Of a stretch of DNA of 64,000 bases, positions 13,261 through 25,676 are shown piece after piece. The DNA is taken from NCBI RefSeq assembly GCF_000003815.2, contig NC_049984.1:8390197-8454196 (forward strand), given 5' to 3'. Position 1 is the first letter of the stretch, and every line of letters begins with the position of its first letter. The translations under genes and the position numbers were made by a program. The notes beneath the pieces were generated by a model that searched no databases, had not been told where the DNA came from, and saw only the letters and a list, made by a program, of their open reading frames with translations. The DNA is from Branchiostoma floridae (lineage: Eukaryota > Chordata > Leptocardii > Amphioxiformes > Branchiostomatidae).

Positions 13261-13483
13261 GCTTTACACCTTTTTCAAACTGCTGTACTAGACACTGTAG
13301 TCTACTTCTCTCGTAGACCATAGCTTTTATGAGTGTAAAGAGAAGTGAAGTGTATCATAGCCTCCAAGGCTGAAGTAGACTATAGTAGACGTCACTTCAT
13401 TTCTATTTACACTCACAAAGCTGTAGTCTACTATGAGTGGACTACGATGACTGGTACGACAGTTTGAAAACATTTGTAAAGCG
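13261..13483. mobile_element. Long-TIR foldback element
   Basis: Nearly the whole element is an imperfect palindrome about 90 bases per arm. The left arm (GCTTTACA..TTTTCAAACTG ... GAGTGTAAAGAGAAGTGAAGTG) matches the reverse complement of the right arm (GCTTTACA..TTTTCAAACTG ... GAGTGTAAATAGAAATGAAGTG). TAGTCTAC strings recur inside. No ORF is present. It is best read as a foldback MITE; I saw no second copy in the window. Confidence 0.65.
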
Positions 13484-16400
13484 TATACATACTAGATCTA
13501 ATGGAATTCAATGTGGCAACGTTATATGTACATGATAGACAGTACAGCAATAACAATTCTCTGCATTAAGTTCATAGACTTGAACATTGCAAAACGTTTG
13601 AAACATTAATGATACCTTTTCGTGAAACTTCATGTACTTATGTTATGTCCCGAAAACAATTCCTGTAACGTCATATCTAGGGCAACATATTCATACTTCA
13701 ATGAAAAAATGAAACAATAAAATAACTATCTGGGGTAGTAGAAACATACAACACCTCATTATGTCTTCTCTTCTACCAAATATTGTGTAGCTTAGAATCT
13801 ACGTGTGAATTGTGATAGATCAATGAACTTAGTCATCAATCCTATACAACACATTGTACCTGTTAAAGTTGTTGTGCAATAAACTTTGACTTGACTTGAC
13901 TGATTAGTAAGATGTGTATTCAACTTGCATGGACTGGATTAGTGGACAGATTTGAAGAAAGGAATTAGAGGGAGATCATTAGAAAGTAGCACTGGATTGG
14001 TCGTGTCGAAAGAGTGGCTGTATGGGGCAGTGAAAGAAGTACAGTCAATATCTTAAGTCTTTGAAGTAGTTGGTACTGTAACTTTATATTCATTTGCCTT
14101 CGCCATGTTCGTGGTGATCATATTTCGCGGTAGAAGCAAAAGGGAGGTTTTCGTGGTGTTTTAAGTTCGCTGTAGTATAGTAGTCATACAAGGGAATGGA
14201 TACACATAGTGAGGTGTTGTGAATGTGCGGTGGAGAGGTAACGGCGAAAACCGCGACAATAAAACGAGAAAATCGAAAGTTAATGATTTATCTGGCAGTG
14301 CGCACCTGCCAGTACCACTATCCCTCAGGAAGTATGAAAACATGACTGTAACGATAGTTACTTTCCAATTGCCCAAGTAGATGTGTCTTTGTCCGATATA
14401 ATTTCTGATTTAAAAAACATACAAGTTACTATACAAATACCAGTGCAGTCATAATACGGCTACACCCCAGAAACAACCACTACACCGCTCGGATTCCTTC
14501 CAGAACAGCTGAAGAGGGTGACGACTAAATACAAACGTGACCTTTCTCATACTTTACTAATAGGCCGGGGAATTCCGATACCTTTTAATTCACGGTGAGG
14601 ACATCCCTTATCAACCCCATAACTAGTTATGAGACGCTGTAGGAGACACCTCGTCCGCGGGGACCTCACAAGAAGATTTCTGCTGTGTGTCTAAATAATC
14701 CATAATCAGCTGACTAATTTGTTCTCCGGCTCGCCGTGACCGCGGAAGCCGTGGCCCGGGGCTATCCGCGGGAGCGCGAGGCAGCCAACCTTGGAGCAGC
14801 GCCGCCTGTTCGGAGGGGGCTGGCGGTCATGCAGACAAAACAACAATACGGACGAACTTGGAGCCAAACTCAGGGCATAGCACTGAACTAGACAAAGGGA
14901 AGACCAAACGGGTTTAGATTTTATAACATATTACAAATTTGGCAGTGACTTATGTCGCGGCAATATTTGTCGTAGGTCGTCGTTGGATTTTGATGTCGTA
15001 GAAATTGCATGTGCAGAACCAGCCGCCGACAAGGATTTATTAAAGACAGTATTTTCCGTAACTTATGTACGACATATGCCTACGACTATACCAAAAATGT
15101 CTTCAATCTACGATCGTTGGACGTTCGTACGACGAAAGCGACAGTTTCGTCGACGCAACGCATAACTTATGTTTTCCGGATTGGGAACAATCAAATCAAT
15201 GAAGTTAAAGTAACAACAAAGTTGTTTGTTTGTTTATTTATTTCTATCTCCAGTTGTGTTTCTTGATCACAGAATGAACCACAACACCACACCCCATTGG
15301 TTGTGATATTATGGTGGATGATAACGAAGAAGGAGGTTAATCTTGATGAAGGCTTTATGCCAATGTACATATAACTGCGTTGTGCTGAAACGAACAGTTT
15401 AATTGAATTAAGAGACGCCGCAATGACAGCCAAAGATATACCTTCAATTTCTTATCTTGACTGTCCGTAAGCAGTAGTCCCATAAGTCTCGTTCTGTATC
15501 GCGAGAGTTTGGTCACACAAGAGCGGTCATCACTAAGCCAGTCGTTTGTTGCTAGGCAGCAGCATTCAAGCAAAACTCAGCAAAGAAACCGCAACAAAAC
15601 AGATCAAAGTAAAATCGAAGTCAATGAAGCCTCTTGTAGTGCGAAATCATCTTTAAGGCGTCGATTTAAGGTTTGACTGGAGTAAACGTTAACAGGTGCA
15701 AAATGATCTCGCTTCCCGTTACTTAAGAACATACTGTCGCGTGCGCTTATCTGTCCGTCAAGGTCATACGCAAATGGCATTCATGGCGTCAAGTCTCCAT
15801 GGCGTAAGTGACATCGTAATCAAACACTTGTCATATAGCTGGATCCCTTTAAAACCCGTTAAGATATTCTTGACAAAAGGAAACAAGCAAATTCACTGCT
15901 TGAGTTGTCAGCAAAGCTTCTGGTGATGGGTGCATCGCCGCGTACAATAGGTGTGCTAAGCCGCGCTGTGAGGGCCAAGTCCACGCTACCCTCTCGGTCC
16001 ATCCTACACGCTTTCAGCGGCGGGCAAAGACAACAGCACGCGGATTACCCCTCCGCTTGCTCCCACCCACCCAGCTCGCACCTGAACAAATCTCGCCCGG
16101 GGAAGGCCTGATTCAGCCCTCCTAACCAACTTCCTCTGGGGATTTGGTCCAAGCCAGGAAGATGTACAGTTTTAGAGATCAGGAGAGCCATTATGTCCGG
16201 ACTGTCCCACGGGTCACGGACCAGGGGAGGGGCGGCCCGGCCGGTTTGTTCTCCCAGAGAACTGTGCTTGTTCTCAAAACAGTCCTCAGAACTCTCGCCG
16301 TCCCAACAGAGGAAGGAATCGAGATTCCAAATGGCGAAATTCCCACGTGGGAAAGTCCTCAGCATTCTCTTATCTTGTCTCGGAATGTTGAAGACTTCCA

Positions 16401-17590
16401 TGTTTTCCGGGTACTTTGCTGACGGTATGTAACTACGGTTCCCAGGGAGTTTCTCAAGCACAGCAAACCGCGGACACACTACTCCTGTTGGAAAGTTATT
16501 GATTTAACGTTTTGCAGCAAAATGAAACACATTTCATTTCGTTTCTAAATGTCCACATAATGAGGCTGGAAAAGGCTTTAATTTTTGATGCATTTACTAC
16601 AACATCCCCCAGTTTCCATTACCCAGAAAAGCTAACCAAAGCTACAACTCTACTTAAGTCACAAGACCTACTTATAATCATCATTCAGAAACACCAGCAA
16701 GATCTATCAATATAGAACATTTGACACTATTCCCTTGCCTTGGAAAAACAAGGTTACAAAACATGAACTATAAAGTAAAGAATATGTTTGCTTTTAAATC
16801 ATCGTCTGAGTAACATTTCGTCCCAGGCGCCCAACCCCGTCAGGTGGCAAAGAACATCCTGGGAACCTGGTTATCTTCCCATGATTCCCAGGGTATATTC
16901 TCGTTCCCAGGGGAAGCCCATTTGAATTGTGGTCATTCCCAGGACCATCTGACAGGTCTCCGGTTTTCTCAGCATGAAACCATCATCTACAAGTAGTCGG
17001 ATAAGAGAAGTCAAGCTTGAGCGTTGTTTGAAAAAAATGCTGAAATATGATTAATTCCAGAACCGCTGTAGTAAAAATCAAAATCTACACTCTCACTCTA
17101 CCACTACGCTTTGACAGCTTTCTTAATCACACAATTAACCCCAATAGAGGGATTTTGTTGTCTAGATTGATCTGATCGCACATACTTCTAACTGACAAGA
17201 TGTGGTTTCAGGGCGTGGTCGTGATCACAATCACCAAGTATAGCTAGTAAAGTATAGCTCCGTGTATAGGTAATGGTTTATCATTTAGATATGTTGCAGT
17301 TTTCATTTCTTGGGCTTTGTACCATATCAGGAAAATAAATGTATGTACTACGTGCATGTAACCAGTAACATCAGACCACAATAAGTCCAGGTGTTTAACA
17401 AATACATGTAGAAGCAAGGATTCGTAACTCTGTCGGCACACCAAAACTAGAAATATCTAGATACATGTAGTATAAAAGTTCAGCCAGAAGCATCATTCAG
17501 CCATGCCGCATACGCTTGGATGGAGATGTGGCTCTCATTTTCCACCATTCACGGGGCCGACGACTAAAGTTGCCTGTTCTCTTCTTCAAA
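13484..17590. other. Intergenic, with GC-rich blocks
   Basis: There is no splice-consistent exon that I recognise. A CpG-rich block lies at about 14700-14850 and another GC-rich block at about 15930-16480. The latter has overlapping ORFs on both strands (up to 144 codons on minus), a pattern of composition rather than coding. CCCAGG-type strings recur at 16825-16950. The rest is AT-rich. Confidence 0.45.
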
Positions 17591-17913
17591 NNNNNNNNNN
17601 NNNNNNNNNNNNNNNNNNNNNNNNNNNNNNNNNNNNNNNNNNNNNNNNNNNNNNNNNNNNNNNNNNNNNNNNNNNNNNNNNNNNNNNNNNNNNNNNNNNN
17701 NNNNNNNNNNNNNNNNNNNNNNNNNNNNNNNNNNNNNNNNNNNNNNNNNNNNNNNNNNNNNNNNNNNNNNNNNNNNNNNNNNNNNNNNNNNNNNNNNNNN
17801 NNNNNNNNNNNNNNNNNNNNNNNNNNNNNNNNNNNNNNNNNNNNNNNNNNNNNNNNNNNNNNNNNNNNNNNNNNNNNNNNNNNNNNNNNNNNNNNNNNNN
17901 NNNNNNNNNNNNN
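17591..17913. other. Assembly gap (323 N)
   Basis: This is a run of N. ORFs reported across it are artefacts. Confidence 0.99.
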
Positions 17914-18385
17914 TCATCTTATATGAATAAAGAAATAATGGCTGTAACATCAATCATGGCTAAATGCCGGGCTTAGCTCTCATCACTTGTTGCTTGCGTC
18001 AGAGGAGGCATGATAATAGGTCAACTGTCAAGGGCAACATTTACTTGAAAAATATTTTTCCGGAAAATCTTGAGACTTCTATTCTAAATCTCGTATATGA
18101 TGGAAAGTTACGATCAGTTGATCTTCCCAATCTTGAAAACCAATCGTGTAGCTTGTTTTATCGTGGCTAAGTTAAGTTAAGTGACCTGGCAGGTAGCCCC
18201 CCGAGACCGTTCATTTCTTCCCTGACAGGCCCACCCAAGTACCGAGGCTGCCCCGGGCCGCTCCGGTAACACAACAACCAACGGGGATCCTTGCGAAGAT
18301 TTCCTTTTCTTGGTTTACCATGTCGTAATCATGCCTTTTTACACGATCGGAAAATAGGCTTGAGGTTGAAGCTTTTGCATATCTG

Positions 18386-18546
18386 TAGCCTCTACCAGGC
18401 TCCACGGAACGTTGGTCAAATATCAAATATAGTACAAATTGGACAAATAGAGGGAGTAGTGGGCTGTGTACCGACTTGTCGACTCCTCTGGCCGGTCGAC
18501 TACTCCCTCTATTTGACTAACGATCCGCGGAGCCTGGTAGAGGCTA
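18386..18546. mobile_element. Foldback MITE, TIR TAGCCTCTACCAGGCTCC
   Basis: The left end TAGCCTCTACCAGGCTCC is exactly repeated as the reverse complement at the right end. Pairing continues inward through CGGA.CGTT.GTCAAAT, and a second internal palindrome is made by CAAATAGAGGGAGTAGT and GACTACTCCCTCTATTTG. The 161 bp have no coding capacity. No convincing target duplication is visible. Low divergence between the arms suggests a young copy. Confidence 0.75.
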
Positions 18547-19212
18547 GCTATAGCAAATTCGGACAACTTTGATTTCGTGTCAGCAAATTGGCGGAAATGT
18601 GCCAGTCGTGTTGTTGATATGATAGAAGATTACAATTGACACGAATTGCAAACGACTTTTACACCATGTAAATATCAAACGGGACGTTTTCTTGGTTTGT
18701 ACAAGACGAAGGTTACTATTACCTGCTTTATTTGATTTTAGTAATGAAACAACATACTGTCAATAAAAGACTAAACTTGTGCGAACAATTGAGAAATGGG
18801 GCAGGTATCTCCAAGTGACATGGTGATATTCCAAGTGTCTACATTTCTGGTATATAAATTACTGGCCTTATAATATGTCCAGATGTCCTTACAAGTGACA
18901 GTCGTGCTAGGAGAATTGTTCATCCGTGACAGTTGACGTCAAGGCGTAGCAACAGAGCTCATCCCAAGTGATCTGGTTAGCTCATCCACCAATCGTTTTG
19001 GCACCAAACCACCACCACGCGATGTCTAGAACCCTAGATAAAAGCACGTCCACTGTTGTCTGGAGACGTTTCTTCAGTCCGTACAAATTGACATGAACGA
19101 AAATAACGGAGCTAGGGGACCTTGGGCCGTGCGCTTAACGGCGTTTTCTTTTCAACCAATCGTGGAAAAGCACACAGAATTGGAGTGCAATGATCAAAAA
19201 CGGATATATCAT
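18547..19212. other. No gene seen upstream of the LINE
   Basis: AT-rich sequence. A CCAAT box near 18989 and GATAAAAG near 19035, followed by a GC-richer patch, could be a weak promoter. No exon follows before the truncated LINE. Confidence 0.4.
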
Positions 19213-20745
19213 AGGTACAGCCAGTGAAATCGCACCTGTTTTGACTAACATTTTCCAACAATCGCTTGACACAGGAGAAATCCCCCAAGACTGGAGAGAT
19301 GCAAACATATGCGCCATTTTCAAAAAGGGAGATAGAGCGGTTCCCAGTAACTACAGACCTGTTTCACTTACCTGTATTTCCTGTAAACTACTCGAACACA
19401 TTATTCATAGCCATATCATGAAACACTTGGAAGGCCACAATATACTAACGGACTACCAGCATGGTTTCAGAGCAAAGCGATCAACAGAAACACAGCTTAT
19501 TTTAACAGTTCACGACATAGCTGGGGCACTGAACAATAAAAGACAGGTGGATCTAGCAATACTTGATTTCACTAAAGCCTTCGACAAAGTCCCACATAGC
19601 AGACTCATAACAAAACTGGAGTACTATGGAATTCAAGGTTCTACATTAAACTGGTTAAAGGCTTTCCTGACGAATAGAGAGCAAACGGTAGTGGTAGAAG
19701 GGAAGGCCTCAGCTCCAGTTAAAGTAGCATCGGGAGTTCCACAAGGGACTGTTCTGGGACCATTGCTCTTCCTCTTGTACATAAACGACTTGCCAGACCA
19801 GCTCGATTCAAGTGTGAGGTTATTCGCCGATGATTGTCTGCTATATATAGAGGTATCTGCAAAGAATGACTCACAAGTTCTTCAGAAAGATCTGAACACC
19901 CTGGAAGAATGGCAAAGGAAATGGCTTATGCAGTTCAATCCTGATAAGTGCTATATCATGCACATAACGAACAAACGAACACCAAATGTGTCCCCTTACC
20001 AGTTTTGTGGTCAGACATTAGCAACCACAAAAAGCCACCCATACCTAGGTGTTACGTTAACAACTGGGCTGAAGTGGGGTGTCCATGTTAACAAAATAAC
20101 AACCAAGGCCAAACAGACATTGGGAGTGATCAAACGTAACTTGTGGGCATGCCCAGCCCGCGTAAAATCACTTGCATACACGTCACTGGTAAGACCTAAC
20201 CTTGAATATGCTGCAACAGTATGGGATCCGTATACAAAGAAAGACAAAGATAAACTTGAAAGGGTACAGAACCAAGCTGCCCGATTCTGTACAAACAACT
20301 ACAACAGGGATGCTAGTGTTACCAAAATGAAAACAGATCTACAGTGGACATCACTTGAAGACAGAAGGAAAATGTCCAGACTTTGCATGATGTACAAAAT
20401 GACCAATAAGCTGGTGGACGTACCGACTGATAAGTATCTAATACCAGCTCAAAAAAGAACAAGAAACAGCCATGACTTCAAGTACCAGAGTTTCCAAGCT
20501 AGGATTGATGTGTTCAAGAATTCGTATTTTCCCAGAACTATCGTAGATTGGAATTTGTTATCACCAAGTACAGTAGGGGCATCCTCTCTGGATAGTTTTA
20601 AAGAACGCTTGCAGTTAGATGTGCAAAAGTTAGGTGTGACGGATCGTTCAGTGTAATATAACCAGCTGCTGCCGCGCCGCGTGCCTGCGAAGCTGGTGTG
20701 TTACGCCGAATGGCGGTTATACCGGCTATATAGATACAGATACAG
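19213..20745 (+). mobile_element. 5'-truncated CR1-like non-LTR retrotransposon (reverse transcriptase intact)
   Basis: The frame open from 19190 to 20656 encodes a non-LTR reverse transcriptase. In order it has NYRPVSLT (finger), LDFTKAFDKV (first catalytic Asp), SGVPQGTVLGPLLF, the FADDCLLY box (Asp-Asp, residues 212-215 of the frame), a thumb, and the C-terminal tract found in CR1/Jockey-type elements. Homology starts at about 19213 (SEIAPVLTNIF), so the endonuclease and the start of RT are missing, which is ordinary 5' truncation. There is no stop or frameshift in the remaining RT. The frame is followed by a short 3' UTR (20657-20728) and a tail of GATACA units, typical of LINEs ending in a short tandem repeat. 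The first Met codons lie in flanking DNA, so this copy is not a functional gene. The exact clade name is inferred. Confidence 0.88.
20657..20745 (+). repeat. LINE 3' UTR and (GATACA)n tail
   Basis: The region from GTGTAATATAACCAGCTGCTG to GGCGGTTATACC is GC-rich, and four GATACA units close the element. The same tract, without RT, recurs at 39853-39950. This defines the 3' end recognised by the element's own RT. Confidence 0.8.
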
Positions 20746-21044
20746 ATACAGATACAGGTTCTGTTTATTTTTCGCATCGAGAGAGACTCTAAAAATGAAC
20801 GCGGTCAAAGTTCAGTCCATCACAGCTTTCTGTGCGTCTGAATCGTCTGTGTGTCACTAAAGCTGTGAAAACACGACAGGAAAGTTTGAAAAATGTTTAT
20901 CGTTTTTAAAACTTTGAACAGTTTAAGTGGCGGAAACGTAACGTTCTATTCATTTGATGTAAACTTTCTAGTGTTTCAGCGGATATGGTTAATGAGTAAT
21001 GCTACCTGAGGTTAGCTTGCATAGCATAGCTATAAAGCAATACT

Positions 21045-21310
21045 TTGGAGCTAGACTTTGAGACCTCTCTAAAGCTATAATTTGTAGCTTATTACATGGC
21101 ACCTCTCTAAAGATAAAGTTTTTAGCTTACATGGTACCTCTAGCTCTCTAGGGGTAGAGTTCGTAGTATACGTGGTACCTCTTGTTCTTTAGAAGTAGAG
21201 TTTGTACTTCACATGGTACCTCTCTCAAGATAAAGTTCATAGCTTACATGGTACATCTCTGAAGCTAGAATTCGTAGCTAATTACATGGTACCGTTCTAT
21301 AAAAGCTAGC
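21045..21310. repeat. Minisatellite, about 45-50-bp unit, about 6 copies
   Basis: Diverged units share ACATGGTACCTCTCTAAAG followed by an ATAAAGTTTGTAGCTT-like half. The string CATGGTACCTCT or a close variant recurs near 21096, 21138, 21171, 21214 and 21248. Only short ORFs occur. Confidence 0.65.
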
Positions 21311-23603
21311 GCTGGTAGCTTTAATACAGCCGGCTAGCCAGCCAGCCGGTCCGGCAGGTGTTCTCTCCCGAGGATCGGGCAGGAATGACCCCTCGCCCCA
21401 ACCAGTTCCGGGTCAACAATGGTGCGCCTGCTTTAAACCTCCCTAAAGTATATGCAACAAAAATAAGCATATAGAATATGCCACGAGGCAACTTTCACGC
21501 ATATATCATTTTACCAAACGCCCGGTCTAGCGCACATTTATTTAAAACAGTTGCTTGTTTGAAGAAGAAAAGATTGATTCTTAATCGCATTGTATTATTG
21601 CAAGTGCTTTACGCAGTCAACATCAGTACAACAATGCGGAAACGTGCTAGTTGACATTCCTTAAGAAAGTTGGTGCATTCTAATGGCATTGAAAGCTTAC
21701 ATCTTAATTCTTAACCCTACATACAACGACATCATTTGGGCCCACTTTTGAGGAAATGAGACTTCAGGGCGATTAACTTTGGGTGTATTTCTCTGTGCAA
21801 AAAAAAAAAAAATTGATAATTTCCTGTCATACTGATGGGTATAACGAAAATTCACTACTGGAAAAGGGAACTTTATTCAAACGTACATGTGCATGTGTGT
21901 GTGTGTGTGTGTGTGTTTTGTTCACCAGTCTCGGAAGAACTATTACATCCATTTAAGTTGAAAATGCATCATGATCGACAAAGCCTAACAGAATCCAAAA
22001 ATCGGCTCGACATTTCTCCATAGCGTCGAAATCTTACAACAAGGAAAGTACGAAAGTAAAGATGTGTTCATTCGACTTCGAGGCCCAAGCTCGTTATTGT
22101 TTACAGTCACTTAGTCACTAGACACAGATGTTGTATCCAAGCAGACGTCTTAAAAGATGGGCATAACTTTTCTGAGATGTTTAATAATGTGTGTGGAGAC
22201 ATTGTACCAAGACACACTGCCCCCGTTCTTGCTCTAAGTGGACAGCAGCGTCAGTCTTAACGTCGGATCATCATTGCTGAGCTCTACAGGCCTATAGATG
22301 AGACTCGAACCCGTGGCTAGTCTTCCCACCTGTTGATCTTCGTGAGTCAGAAAACAGTCTATAAATTTTGCAGCGTCCCGATGGAGCACAAGTACCTAGG
22401 AGTTGGTGATGCTGTAACACAACATGAAAATACGCTATATTCAAGAGAAATAAACACGTGAGCGTAGAGAAGTGGTGCGGAGGCATTAATTGTGGTACTG
22501 AAGACAGCAGCACGTGCTGGATCTGCGCGGGGCCGTGCTGGGTCATGACACCGGCGTGTGGCGTGTGGCTGGGCGGGGGGACCCTGGCGCTGACCCGCGG
22601 CTGAGGCCGGGAAGAGGTCGGTCTCGAGGACTCGCGCACATGTGCGAGCAACCTGCGGTGGTTGTAGTCGATTTCGAAAGGAAAATATCGGAGAAATGTC
22701 ACCACTTCCTAAAATGTAGGGATACCTGGGGATGGATAGCTTCTCGGGGCCGGAGGCTCACGGGAACAGTGCCAAAGGTTGACGGGCCACCCAAGGCGAG
22801 GGGATAGCACATGTGGCACCTGGGAACACGCAGGGCATAGCCTCGGACCCCGAGACTACCTTACCTTAAGTTTTTTTTTTATACATGGGTTTAATGAAGA
22901 AAGTATTTCTCATAAAACATGGAAACAGCGACCAATAATGCGCAGTCTTAGAGCTGCGTTGAGGCAAAACAAGCGTCCGCGTGCAGTTTGTGAGAAAGAT
23001 TCCGAGTTTGGAAAGAAGGGGTTGCTGTAAAATTCAACGGTGTCACTGTTACCGCTTTTATTAAGTCCGCAACGATGCCTAGAGACGAGGCTATCTCCAC
23101 ATCTGCTAATGTGGCTGCCCAAAAGGTACAGTCCTGTAAACATCAACGTGGGACGGGCAGGAGAGAAAACAACCTGCGTTATTTCGATCGAACAGGGAAA
23201 GGAACACATGTAACACATGGGATGTTTGGCACGACTGATTTCTTTTCTTGGTGAAATGGTTTAAGTTTATAATAGAAGGCGCTTTGGACACAAACTATAT
23301 TTGTATTATATTTCTTTATAAAGTTTCATGATTACAAAATGGAGGGTGAGTCTGATAATACAGGTGACTACTTATGCACCGCTTCTGAACATGTGTGAAC
23401 GGTAAAATATCGTAAAATACGGACCAGGGTCGGAACGCCGATATCGAACGTAGATACGGCCCGGGTATGATATAGTATAACGTTATAAATATTAGACAGA
23501 CAAGGATTTTTGCGTAGCCAATCAGGCAGGATAAGTTTGGTTTATTTGATAAATTTTAGATTGCTAAAGGCTAGATGAAAGATTTGTCGGTGGTCAATTT
23601 TTT
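21311..23603. other. Intergenic; (GT)n at 21894-21916, GC block 22500-22650
   Basis: I see no gene. A dinucleotide (TG)n run is at about 21894-21916 and an A-run at about 21800-21813. A GC-rich block at 22500-22650 has ORFs open on both strands and no recognisable protein. A B-box-like GGGTTCGAGTCTC on the minus strand near 22300 may be a tRNA-derived SINE relic, but no clear A box precedes it. Confidence 0.45.
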
Positions 23604-23816
23604 TACTCTCCAAGCAGAGGTTAGGCTCCGTCTGTTTTTTTAACGTTTTTTTGGGCGTTTTATCGGGCTTTCTATTTTTTTTTTATATCTTGCTGTGTCA
23701 AAACCTAAAAGTTTGGCTGGCGTGCTTCAAGAAAAATGACAAAATAGAAAGCCCGATAAAAACGATAAAAAAATGTTAAAAAAAACAGCCGGAGCCTAAC
23801 CTCTGCTTGGAGAGTA
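23604..23816. mobile_element. Foldback MITE, TIR TACTCTCCAAGCAGAGG
   Basis: The left end ACTCTCCAAGCAGAGGTTAGG and the reverse complement of the right end match perfectly for more than 20 bases. Pairing continues inward through CTCCG.CTGTTTTTTTAAC and CGGGCTTTCTATTT. There are no ORFs. Flanks (CAATTTTTT and CAAATTTTT) are similar but not an exact duplication. This is the best-preserved member of the family also seen at 12325-12518. Confidence 0.8.
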
Positions 23817-25095
23817 CAAATTTTTGTCTTCAATACATCACACGGACGAAGGTACGGGTGCATCTACAGCGAACTCTAGCGGCTTCTGATTAAACTACTT
23901 CTGTGTGACAAGGCCTATCGTGAAGTTTGTATGTTTCTTGAATCGTACGGATTCACCGATAAACTCCGTATGTATTCTGTAAAATTCGCGTGAATACTTA
24001 TATCGATCCGTAGGTTTGTCATCGAATGTACGAATTCCTTTCAGATGTATGCCTTTACTGTGTAAATTCTAGCTTGGCCGAAACAATTACATCCATGGCA
24101 TTTGCAAGGTGCAAAAATGGCCTAAAATTTGCATTGCTATTGGTATAGCACTGCCGCCTAGCGATGTATTTAATCATGCACTCAAAGAAAGGTCCTCGAA
24201 ATTCTAAGTATATAAAAAAAAAATAAAGTCATAAAAAAAGAGCGAAAGCTATCAAAGTACAGACTCTTCATGGCTTAACTCGACATTTAACATATACAAT
24301 GTATATGTATCTGGTTTGGACTCGTCATAGGTGCTTATTACCCGCTAAAACTGATTGTAATAAGTAGTAACAACGGACGCTAAACCCAATGAGGTTTTAT
24401 CAAGAGTTTTTTTAATGAAACCTCCTTGCTAAAAAAACGGATAGAGAGAGAGAGGGGGGGTAAAATGATTACAGCAATGGCAATCTTGACATAACTAAGA
24501 CTGTTTTACAACTCATAGCAACTCATCAAATCATAATGTATGTTGCAATGCAACGGTGGTTTTCACCCTTATACGTATGTATTCTGTTTTATCAGGGAGG
24601 TTTTACTAGTATTCTACAATGAGGTTATTTTAAGCTCTTTGATTCGGGCAAGATCACACTTGGGGCTCTCCAGGAATACAATAGCCACATGGAAAACTTA
24701 TTTGAATATGTTAGATTTTTTAAACAAAGGGTTGCCGATGTGTCCTTTGTCACCAGTCTCAGTTAAACGAAGAAAAACCTTCATAAAGATAAAGCAAGGA
24801 GAAAACCTCCTTCTATAAACGTAACTCGAAAAAAAAAACATTCAATTCGACTTTAACTTTCGAGTTTAATACACATTTCATGAATTGAGCTTTGCATGGA
24901 TCATGTGTCTCAAATCAAAGGTGTGATGTAAAGTGACATGGTGACAACATAGCGTCAACGTTTACGATATCGTTTATTCCTCCAACCAATGACATTATGT
25001 AATATCCTTGTTCAAACACAAAGGAAAACGCTATCTATATCACGACCACAAACAGGAAAAACTTCACAAAACCTATGAGCTTAATTTTCAATTCA
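23817..25095. other. No gene seen
   Basis: AT-rich sequence. It contains one copy of the recurrent decamer AACCTCCTTG (24419-24428). ORFs are short and unremarkable. Confidence 0.5.
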
Positions 25096-25225
25096 GTTTA
25101 TTGTAAATTCTTGCCAGTGGGCTAATTGCATGTAACATGAGAGATTCAGACAAAGTAAAAACAATATCAAAGGTGTCTACTCTAGTCTAAAACTAGTAAA
25201 AGCTAACTCTAGATCCTGCGTTATT
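25096..25225. repeat. Dispersed repeat, copy 1 (partner at 50441-50565)
   Basis: About 130 bp starting TGTAAATTCTTGCC and ending AACTCTAGATCCTG.GTTATTGGGTT align with 50441-50565 at high identity with a few indels. The flanks do not match. The GGGTTCGACTCC at its right edge resembles a polymerase III B box, but no A box was found, so the class is undetermined. Confidence 0.7.
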
Positions 25226-25319
25226 GGGTTCGACTCCTTTTTCGAACACAGTGGAAGACGAAAGATCCCACCTTTTCTATTATAATATGATAGACAAAGA
25301 AAGGAGCTTTTATCATAAT

Positions 25320-25402
25320 CAAGGAGGTAAAGATTTTTAACCTCCTTGTCATAATATAGAAGCCAATTTACCGAACCGTCGGTGAATCCTTACAAGGAGG
25401 TT
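25320..25402. repeat. Inverted AAGGAGGT / ACCTCCTT hairpin cluster
   Basis: CAAGGAGGT (25320) and AACCTCCTTG (25339-25348) can pair around a short A/T loop, and a third copy CAAGGAGGTT lies at 25393-25402. The same decamer is scattered elsewhere in the window. A small element terminus is a plausible source. Confidence 0.45.
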
Positions 25403-25676
25403 GATATAGGGAACACTAGTGTTTGCGTTGTCTATTGTTGACCACTGCCCTTGTTGTAACGTGTCTTCAATGTTTTTTTTTAATACACTTGCGAATAACC
25501 CGCGGGTATGAATTGCAAATAAACTTTCACAGCGATGGTTCGACGGTGTCAATGAACGTCGGTGCTACAAAGGTGCACGCGTCGCCATATCAACATAAAT
25601 GGCGGTAATTGTTCGTTTGTTGTCTTTTGCGCAGACAGCTTTCCATTTCCAGACGAGGTATCCAAGCGAGCGCATC

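Noticed and set aside
16045-16479. 144-codon minus-strand ORF with overlapping plus-strand ORFs
   Set aside because: Open frames on both strands and several frames follow from GC-rich composition. No domain, splice pattern or codon signature was seen.
22290-22345. tRNA-like B box (GGGTTCGAGTCTC) on the minus strand
   Set aside because: No convincing A box or cloverleaf could be drawn, so it is not called as a tRNA.
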